Assembly (NCBI GenBank): GCA_025997595.1
Contig: BNUU01000008.1
Coordinates: 1 to 57,663 of the forward strand
Length of the DNA: 57,663 bases
Direction of reading: 5' to 3'
DNA from: Spirochaetia bacterium
GTDB taxonomy: Bacteria; Spirochaetota; Spirochaetia; Treponematales; Breznakiellaceae
This document shows positions 52,342-57,663 of this stretch, piece by piece. The position numbers were made by a program, and so were the translations under genes. The notes under the pieces were generated by a model that was not told the origin of the DNA, searched no databases, and saw only the letters and a list, made by a program, of their open reading frames with translations. How positions within the stretch are numbered: position 1 is the first letter of the stretch; the number at the start of each line of letters is the position of its first letter.

Positions 52342-52542
52342 ATGAGGACTGATACACTTGTTAGAAATGAAGGGATGGAAGCATTGGCACAAAATTTGGG
52401 TTTGGTTGATGCTGAACGATTTATAATGCTCATACAGAAAGAACCATTTGATTATACAAAATGGCAGGAACATTTATTCGAGAATATGTCTGTTGAAGAA
52501 TTAAGTAAAAAAGCAGCAGAATATCGTAGAAATAATATGTGA
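52342..52542 (+). CDS. small conserved-looking protein, possible TA component
   Basis: 66 residues: MRTDTLVRNEGMEALAQNLG, LVDAERFIMLIQKEPFDYTK, WQEHLFENMSVEELSKKAAE. Short, helical and acidic, in the size range of antitoxins. TTAGGAG lies 9 bases upstream of the ATG. The preceding frameshifted small ORF may be its partner. No toxin is recognised, so the TA role is only a suggestion. Confidence 0.55.
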   Translation: MRTDTLVRNEGMEALAQNLGLVDAERFIMLIQKEPFDYTKWQEHLFENMSVEELSKKAAEYRRNNM

Positions 52543-52639
52543 AAAGGCGCAACCGCAAAAACGTCATATAGCTTTCACATTGGGCGAAATTTGCATGACA
52601 CTAGTGAAAAATAATGTATAATAGTAAAAGAGGCTATAA

Positions 52640-53719
52640 ATGATTAAGAGAATATTTTATCCAATAGGGCAAGGTGCTTTTTATTCTGAACAATTTAATC
52701 ATGAATTCACCATAGTTTATGATTGTGGAAATTTCTATCATGAAATATCTGCACAACATGTAGTGGCAAATAGTTTCCCTAAAAATTCTGTAATAGATAT
52801 TTTATTTATTTCACATTTTGATAGAGATCATGTAAACTTAATTGATATCTTAAAAGCCAATTGTAAAATAAAAAAAGTTGTTCTGCCATTATTGCATAAA
52901 GGTGAGAGAATATTGCTTAAAAATATTTATACTAGTTTGGGAATTGGATATAATTCAATAAGAACTTTGATAACTAATCCTTCGGAATATTTTGGCCCAG
53001 AGACAGCTATAATTAGCGTTGACTTTGAGTTGAACGAAAATAATGAAAACAGTGAAACGAGTAGAGAAATTAACGGTATTAATGATAATGTCCGCATTAA
53101 AAGTGGGACAATATTGAAAAATAATAATTGGATATTTATACCGTATAATATTGATTATAAAATTAGAAATATTGAACTGCAAAGACTTTTTATAAAATAC
53201 AAATTAGATATTGATTTATTTAAATATGATTTAAGTTATGCAATAAAAAATAAAAATATTATAAAAAAAATATATGCGAATCTTCCAGATGGAATAAATG
53301 CAAATTCCATGTTATTGTATTCAGGCCCATTAGATACAATTAACAAAAAATTTGAAATAGAATATATTTTCAGTACCGATATTAAAATAAAAAAGGGTTG
53401 TTGTATATATTATACCTCATATAATTGTCTTCCTGCATGTGTTTATACGGGAGACTCTGACTTAAATATTACAAAAATAAGCAAAATATTTAATAAATAT
53501 TGGAAGAATGTTGGTACGATACAAATTCCACACCATGGAAGTGAGCATAATTTCGATATTAACCTATTAAATTATAAACCATATGTATGCCCAATGTCAT
53601 ATGGTTTAAAAAATATTTTTGGACATCCATCGACAAAGGTTATTAATAATATTATAAAGAATAATAGTTTGCCAATATTGGTCAATGAGAAAATATGTTT
53701 TTGTGAAATAATAACATGA
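52640..53719 (+). CDS. metallo-beta-lactamase-fold hydrolase, ComEC-like
   Basis: 359 residues. The start FYPIGQGAFYSEQF, VYDCG, then ISHFDRDHVN (HxxxDH zinc motif) and late TGDSDL and IPHHGSEHNF match the ComEC/Rec2-type soluble metallo-beta-lactamase hydrolases. AGAGG precedes the ATG, and a TATAAT lies 19 bases upstream. AT-rich, in an accessory patch next to a membrane-anchored protein. Substrate unknown: nucleic acid or a nucleotide signal is plausible for this subfamily, but this is not shown. Confidence 0.7.
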   Translation: MIKRIFYPIGQGAFYSEQFNHEFTIVYDCGNFYHEISAQHVVANSFPKNSVIDILFISHFDRDHVNLIDILKANCKIKKVVLPLLHKGERILLKNIYTSLGIGYNSIRTLITNPSEYFGPETAIISVDFELNENNENSETSREINGINDNVRIKSGTILKNNNWIFIPYNIDYKIRNIELQRLFIKYKLDIDLFKYDLSYAIKNKNIIKKIYANLPDGINANSMLLYSGPLDTINKKFEIEYIFSTDIKIKKGCCIYYTSYNCLPACVYTGDSDLNITKISKIFNKYWKNVGTIQIPHHGSEHNFDINLLNYKPYVCPMSYGLKNIFGHPSTKVINNIIKNNSLPILVNEKICFCEIIT

Positions 53720-53843
53720 ACGCAAACTCAACATACGCTACACACAATTTTTTCTGAATTTTTGTATAAAAATATATAAAAAAGACTTGAAAAATTATAA
53801 ATACCGGAAATATTCAAAAAACGCCGCATCCATGCGGCACTGG

Positions 53844-53872
53844 TTGACAAAATAATTTGATTGTGGTATAAT
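53844..53872 (+). promoter_or_regulatory. consensus promoter of the 2TM protein
   Basis: TTGACA, 17-base spacer, TATAAT: a perfect sigma-70 match. It overlaps the first part of the open frame and so supports the downstream start at 53927. Confidence 0.8.
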
Positions 53873-53926
53873 ATTAAAATCGCTATGGAATTTCAGCTTA
53901 AAGATAGTATCAATAAGGATTGTAAA

Positions 53927-54760
53927 ATGAAAGTAGGTTTTTTTATAAAAATACTTTTTTCTGTTGTGGTTATCGCAGTCCAGATTATATTGATCTTTAT
54001 TTTTTTCAAAGAATCAGAAATCGCGAAAAACATCATTACATTAAGCGGTAGCGTAGTTCTAACATTAGTTTTAACCCTAATTAGCGAAAAGGAGCCTAAA
54101 TATTATACAATTATGGCTCAGAAGATTAGTGACGAAATCAAGGGAGTATTTGATCTTGGTTATTTTAATGCAATATCACCAACCAGGGGTAAGATGCATT
54201 TTAAAATGGGTGTCGATAGTTTTATACGTATCAATTGCAAAAGAATAACGATAATCGGTGAAACAGGAGACACACTATTTGCGCAAAATCAAAATTTAGA
54301 AGAAGAATTGGAAAAAAAGGATTTCGAAATTTTTCTCATAAATCCGCACTCTGCATTAGCGGAAGATAAAAATAAAGCATTTAAAAATCAATCCGGTGAA
54401 AATGATTTCATTACAAGAGTTAACGATATGGCACATAATTTTAATTCTTTTGTTGATCGTAAAAATGTTAAGAAAATCAAAAACCATTATTTAAAAGTAT
54501 ATACATATACAATAGATCCTGGTTTTTCTGCTGTTATTATTGAACATGGTGATAATAAGCCAAAGGAATATATTATAAGTCCTCATATTTATTCCAAAGA
54601 ACCCAAGAATAGCCCTTGTTTTCATATTGTTAAAGGAAATAAACTTTATTCCATATACCATGAATCTATTGAAGAGTTTTTAAAAATGTTTAAAAATGAT
54701 GACAACCTATACATTGCGAATAGACCATTTAAACAGGCAAGTATCAAAAAAGAAGAATAA
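53927..54760 (+). CDS. two-TM membrane-anchored protein of unknown function
   Basis: 277 residues from ATG 53927 with AAGGA upstream; earlier starts lie in or next to the promoter. Two N-terminal TM helices (FFIKILFSVVVIAVQIILIF and NIITLSGSVVLTLVLTLIS) are followed by a cytosolic domain with IRINCKRITIIGETGD, EIFLINPHSALAE and AVIIEHGDNKPKEYIISP, which resembles degenerate PLD-like or SLOG-like sensor/effector domains. Such 2TM-plus-sensor architectures occur among abortive-infection effectors; with the MBL-fold gene next to it, a defence role is a hypothesis. No cyclase is nearby. Confidence 0.55.
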   Translation: MKVGFFIKILFSVVVIAVQIILIFIFFKESEIAKNIITLSGSVVLTLVLTLISEKEPKYYTIMAQKISDEIKGVFDLGYFNAISPTRGKMHFKMGVDSFIRINCKRITIIGETGDTLFAQNQNLEEELEKKDFEIFLINPHSALAEDKNKAFKNQSGENDFITRVNDMAHNFNSFVDRKNVKKIKNHYLKVYTYTIDPGFSAVIIEHGDNKPKEYIISPHIYSKEPKNSPCFHIVKGNKLYSIYHESIEEFLKMFKNDDNLYIANRPFKQASIKKEE

Positions 54761-54771
54761 TATGGGAGGGC

Positions 54772-54795
54772 CCGTGCGCCCTCTGTGGCGCACGG
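54772..54795 (+). terminator. GC-rich hairpin after the 2TM gene
   Basis: CCGTGCGCC-CTCTGT-GGCGCACGG, a perfect 9-bp stem 12 bases after the stop codon. There is no T-run, so termination would be weak or Rho-assisted. Confidence 0.45.
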
Positions 54796-54864
54796 CTTCG
54801 TAACTGGCTTGGCGCATCGCATACGCTTATTGCAGGACTTGAATTACAAACAATAAAAGATCAT

Positions 54865-55026
54865 GCACCTGACCCCTGCATGGGGTTTCAGGAGCGCACG
54901 GGGAATAGGGCGGGGGGGTCCTGGTGCATAAAACCATGCCCTTCTGCGAAGGTCACGGTTTTATGCACCACCCCCCCTTCGCCTTTTTTACAGGTGCGCT
55001 CCTTATATCCTCCAGGGGTCAGGTGC
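54865..55026. repeat. nested four-stem palindromic element, copy 2
   Basis: P1: GCACCTGACCCCTG (54865-54878) with 55013-55026, perfect. P2: AGGAGCGCAC (54890-54899) with GTGCGCTCCT (54994-55003), perfect. P3: GGTGCATAAAACCATG (54923-54938) with 54954-54969 (one G-T wobble at the same place as copy 1). P4: CCTTC-TGC-GAAGG. Joints GGGGGTCCT and the ACC-ACCCCC region with GCCTTT and CAGGTG agree with copy 1 at 21026-21193. It sits between the 2TM gene and the lipoprotein terminator; the remaining ~70 bases of this gap show nothing else. Confidence 0.8.
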
Positions 55027-55061
55027 GCCGTTTTCAAAAGGGGGCGTCACTATGGGGGCCC

Positions 55062-55094
55062 AAAAAATGGCCGCCCCGGTTAGGAGGCGGCCAT
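55062..55094 (-). terminator. intrinsic terminator of the repetitive lipoprotein (cassette 2)
   Basis: On the minus strand ATGGCCGCC/GGCGGCCAT is followed by a T-run; near-identical to the terminator at 1822-1853. Confidence 0.85.
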
Positions 55095-55127
55095 TTGATC
55101 TACGCGGCTACTCCCGCGCGGGAGGGA

Positions 55128-56867
55128 TTATATTGCGGCGTTGGTGATTTGAGCACGACCGCCCAAACCATCGACATTGCCACTGGTCCCAGCACCATCA
55201 GCTCCGTTCTCACCGGGGGCCGCTGAGCCTGCGCCAGCGGCAACACCCGTACCTGTGTGAACATAACCGCCGGTTTGACTGGAAACATCTACAGCGGTAC
55301 CCGTACCGACGACTCCTGAAGGCCCTTTGATATGACCGCCACCGGTGATGAGCGCTCCGCCTCCGAAGCCGCTGTCAGTAGAGCTGGCTTTAACAACACC
55401 GATGCCGCCGGTCGCTAAGAGTGTACCGGATGCAGGCGCAGCGGCAAAAGTAACATCCTGCTGTAAGACAAGCGTTGCGCCGCCGCCGCCCTTACCAACA
55501 GCGACGCCGGAACTTCCTGTGCTACCGGCGCCGCCGGTTGCCAACAGTTTACCGGTAGCGACAATCTTCGTTTCCACATTGACGGTGAGCGTAGCAGTGC
55601 CGCCTGCTGAAGTTTGTGCATTGGCCGCGCCGCCGGTAACAGCAAGCTGGGCGCCGGCGCCGATGATCAGAGTGCCGCTTCCGTCAACTTCGGAAGTAAC
55701 GGCGGTTCCGGTAGTGAGGCCGGTCAATGTGAGTCCCCCGGCGTTGACTACATTGAAATACCCGTTTACCGTGAGTTTTTTGTCGTCAGCAAGTGTAACG
55801 GCTGCCGCGGGAGCGGTCAGATACATACCTTCCGGAACCGTTTGGTTATCGGCAAGGGTAGCGCCACCGGTGACCAAAAGCGCCTTGGAATTGCTTACCT
55901 TGGCGATTTTTGGCAGGGCCGTCCATGCAAACCCGGTTGTGTTAGAGGAAAGATCGAGCCAGCCGGTGCCGGTAACACTGGCAACAGGAAGGGTACCATC
56001 AACGGGTAAAGCCGCACTGGCATTGCCTGCTTTAAAAACACCGTTCACCGTAAGGGACTCAAGAGCCCCCAGAGTATCGCTGGCATGTGCCGTGAGGACG
56101 ACACCGGCGGGAATAGTAACACCCGTAGCGGCGCTTGTAGTCTTGGCTGTAGCGGTGAGCGCATGCTGACTACGAACAACGGTGAAATCGGGGTTGAGGG
56201 TGGGATTAACACCGCCGGTAATGGCGCTGAAGTCATAATCGATGGTCAAAGCGGCAAACGTAGCGCCTGTAATAACAAGGTTCCCGTCGCCCGCCGCCGT
56301 CCACGCTTGGAGAAGGGTCGGGCCGGTGCTGCCAGTATCGTCAATAGTACCGGTGTAGGTGAGCGTTCCGTATGCGTTAACCGTTACTGCGGAAGTCCCC
56401 AGTACGGTTTCTGCAAACGTGGCGCCGGTACCGTCATTGATCTCCCCTGCATTGGCCAATGTAATACTACCTTCGGCCAAGACTTCAATGTTACCGCCGT
56501 TTGTAACTTCAACCGAGCCGGTTCCGGGTGTGATGGAAGCACCGTAGGCAACATAAACCTTGCCACCGTCAACGATAAGTGTCGTTGCTCCGCTGAAAGT
56601 AAGGTCGCCCTGCAGGATGAGTATTTTACCGGAAGGCACCGTCACATCAGTGCCTGTAATGGCAAAAGTCCCAACGCCGATTTTTGAAAATTGGCTGCCC
56701 GAAAGGAATGCGTCCAGCTCAGTCTGATTTGCTGCGACAACATCGGGGCTGATGACGGTGTTAATGCCCGTCCCGCCGGCGGCGGCGCCCTCGCCGCATC
56801 CTGCAAGTACAAGAGAGACTGTCAGCAGCAGCGCTGCGGCAATCGTCCAAAGTTGATTCTTTCTCAT
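55128..56867 (-). CDS. large repetitive surface lipoprotein (cassette 2)
   Basis: 579 residues. MRKNQLWTIAAALLLTVSLV then LAGC gives a lipoprotein signal nearly identical to that of the 592-residue paralogue at 1887-3665. The mature protein again consists of short G/T/V-rich beta units (GKILILQGDLTFSG, ADNQTVPEGMYLT, DDKKLTVNGYFNV), followed by a glycine-rich tail. Diverged repeats with a conserved export signal fit an antigenically variable surface protein. Second gene of the cassette, with GGAGGAT before the ATG and a shared terminator. Confidence 0.8.
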   Translation of the reverse strand: MRKNQLWTIAAALLLTVSLVLAGCGEGAAAGGTGINTVISPDVVAANQTELDAFLSGSQFSKIGVGTFAITGTDVTVPSGKILILQGDLTFSGATTLIVDGGKVYVAYGASITPGTGSVEVTNGGNIEVLAEGSITLANAGEINDGTGATFAETVLGTSAVTVNAYGTLTYTGTIDDTGSTGPTLLQAWTAAGDGNLVITGATFAALTIDYDFSAITGGVNPTLNPDFTVVRSQHALTATAKTTSAATGVTIPAGVVLTAHASDTLGALESLTVNGVFKAGNASAALPVDGTLPVASVTGTGWLDLSSNTTGFAWTALPKIAKVSNSKALLVTGGATLADNQTVPEGMYLTAPAAAVTLADDKKLTVNGYFNVVNAGGLTLTGLTTGTAVTSEVDGSGTLIIGAGAQLAVTGGAANAQTSAGGTATLTVNVETKIVATGKLLATGGAGSTGSSGVAVGKGGGGATLVLQQDVTFAAAPASGTLLATGGIGVVKASSTDSGFGGGALITGGGHIKGPSGVVGTGTAVDVSSQTGGYVHTGTGVAAGAGSAAPGENGADGAGTSGNVDGLGGRAQITNAAI

Positions 56868-56890
56868 AAAGAAATCCTCCGTAATCTATT

Positions 56891-56970
56891 TTCTGCCACG
56901 GCCAACGGCCGTTTTGGCATTGAAACCTTATCTTGCTGCCGCGGCCATTGGCCGCTTTGGCATTGAAACC
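56891..56970 (-). repeat. 37-nt imperfect direct repeat with internal hairpins (cassette 2)
   Basis: Two copies (56891-56927 and about 56935-56970) on the minus strand start GGTTTCAATGCC and hold CGGCC/GGCCG palindromes. One encodes the C-terminus of the upstream gene; the other lies between the two genes, as in cassette 1. Confidence 0.75.
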
Positions 56971-57443
56971 TTGGGTATGGGGTCCGGGGGGATCAGCCCC
57001 TTTTCCTGCTTGAACCGGTGCTCGTAGATGCGGTGAACCACGTAGGCGCTCTCAAACTCATCCCGGCCAAAATTCATGATGATCCCCAGGGGGGCCCCGG
57101 TGTCGTTCAGCGCGAACCAGAAGTTATGCTGGGCTTTTTCTGATATGGGATTTGGCTGTGACAGGACCCGCGCCAGTACGGTGCGGTGTTTAAAGGTAAA
57201 ATCGGCCCGGAACCCTTCGGACAGGACGCTGCGGGGCCGGACGGCGCCGTCCGCCATCCACCGCACACCGATGGGGGGCAGGAGGACATTCCGCTCCATG
57301 CCGTTTTTGCCGCCGGCGAACCAGGCTTCCAGGGCATCGAGGTAGACGCCGGTTAGTAAGCCGCCGCCGAGCTGGGCATGGATCTTCCGCGCCGCCCGTT
57401 TGATGGGGCAGAGAACGGCGGAGGGGGTATGGTTAACGGACAT
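56928..57443 (-). CDS. GxxExxY-family protein with a degenerate active site (copy 3)
   Basis: 171 residues from ATG 57443 (TTG 57458 upstream is in frame). It is closely related to the copy at 3729-4244: the same IKRAARKIHAQLGGG and LTGVYLDALEAWF start, GFRADFTF and LGIIMNFGR. Thr replaces the signature Glu, and the E-x-K strand is VLARVL. A 15-G tract (57514-57528) lies 70 bases upstream in an otherwise conserved leader. Upstream member of the cassette with the lipoprotein at 55128-56867. Confidence 0.7.
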   Translation of the reverse strand: MSVNHTPSAVLCPIKRAARKIHAQLGGGLLTGVYLDALEAWFAGGKNGMERNVLLPPIGVRWMADGAVRPRSVLSEGFRADFTFKHRTVLARVLSQPNPISEKAQHNFWFALNDTGAPLGIIMNFGRDEFESAYVVHRIYEHRFKQEKGLIPPDPIPKVSMPKRPMAAAAR

Positions 57444-57513
57444 GGGTACCCCCGTCAACAGGGGATGAGAATAGGATTTTTACCGGGAAAACAGCTAAAT
57501 TTCGATGTTCAAC

Positions 57514-57528
57514 GGGGGGGGGGGGGGG
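57514..57528. repeat. poly-G tract (15 G) upstream of copy 3
   Basis: An uninterrupted 15-base G run at the position homologous to the 16-base run beside copy 1 and the 6-base run beside copy 2. The remaining 135 bases to the end of the window hold no gene or clear signal. Confidence 0.85.
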
Positions 57529-57663
57529 CTAAGGTTTTTCACCTCCAACCCTCCCGCAGGTTTCCGTTTCGTCCTCTTTAAGAATTTTCCCCCCGGTGAA
57601 AAAAAATCAAATCTTTTTCTGAAAATTTTGGGGAAAAACGACCTCTTTCGTTACATTCATTTT

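Noticed and set aside
52640..54760. MBL-fold gene plus 2TM gene as a CBASS operon
   Set aside because: No CD-NTase or other cyclase gene is present, and the 2TM domain match is only by architecture.

Overview
The window looks like a chromosomal stretch of a spirochete, most plausibly a termite-gut type Treponema. Reasons: many lipoproteins with loose spirochetal lipoboxes, spirochete-flavoured hypothetical proteins, an 875-residue hybrid histidine kinase with a 7TM sensor, and GC-rich core genes broken by AT-rich accessory patches. The genus is inferred from these features; no database was searched.

Layout. 1-4.3 kb: a broken copy of a repeated gene joined to a glycosyltransferase fragment, a MntA/HepT-type toxin-antitoxin pair, then a two-gene cassette (degenerate GxxExxY-family protein plus a large repetitive lipoprotein). 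4.5-9.4 kb: a sugar operon on the + strand (DhaL, DhaK, RpiB-like isomerase, split transketolase, NudC) that may phosphorylate a ketotetrose and feed it to the pentose phosphate pathway. 9.4-13 kb: hflK-hflC and a membrane pseudokinase. 13-20.3 kb: two paralogous secreted proteins, Fe-alcohol dehydrogenase plus a LarA-type racemase, thrS behind a T-box leader, and a DeoR regulator. 20.3-30 kb (- strand): recX, rpsI, rplM, a PLP-fold-like protein, uvrD/pcrA, higA, proC-proB-proA, a YoeB/DinJ module and an acetyltransferase. 30-33.5 kb: an AT-rich patch with lipoproteins, one of them frameshifted. 33.6-47.5 kb: a secreted protein, a metallopeptidase-like protein, rsmE, mazEF, the hybrid kinase, a substrate-binding lipoprotein, ftsH, an XRE regulator, an M15 peptidase and a large hypothetical. 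47.7-52 kb: ssb, a U32 peptidase/RlhA-like protein, trxA and a lipoprotein. 52.1-54.8 kb: a second AT-rich patch (small possible TA protein, metallo-beta-lactamase-fold protein, 2TM-anchored protein). 55-57.6 kb: a second complete copy of the GxxExxY/lipoprotein cassette.

The strongest unexplained signals are these. (1) The duplicated cassette carries G/C homopolymer runs of 16, 6 and 15 bases upstream of its three first-gene copies, the layout of a contingency (phase-variable) surface antigen locus. (2) Two ~165-bp nested palindromes at 21.0-21.2 kb and 54.9-55.0 kb share one four-stem architecture while their arm sequences differ and still pair, which means covariation; one of them buries the recX ribosome-binding site. 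(3) A T-box riboswitch with an ACC specifier precedes thrS in an apparent spirochete. (4) Short palindromic repeats with a GTTCCCCTC core are inserted in frame in at least three unrelated proteins. (5) Several genes have the -10 box 6-7 bases from the start codon and no Shine-Dalgarno sequence, suggesting leaderless mRNAs.
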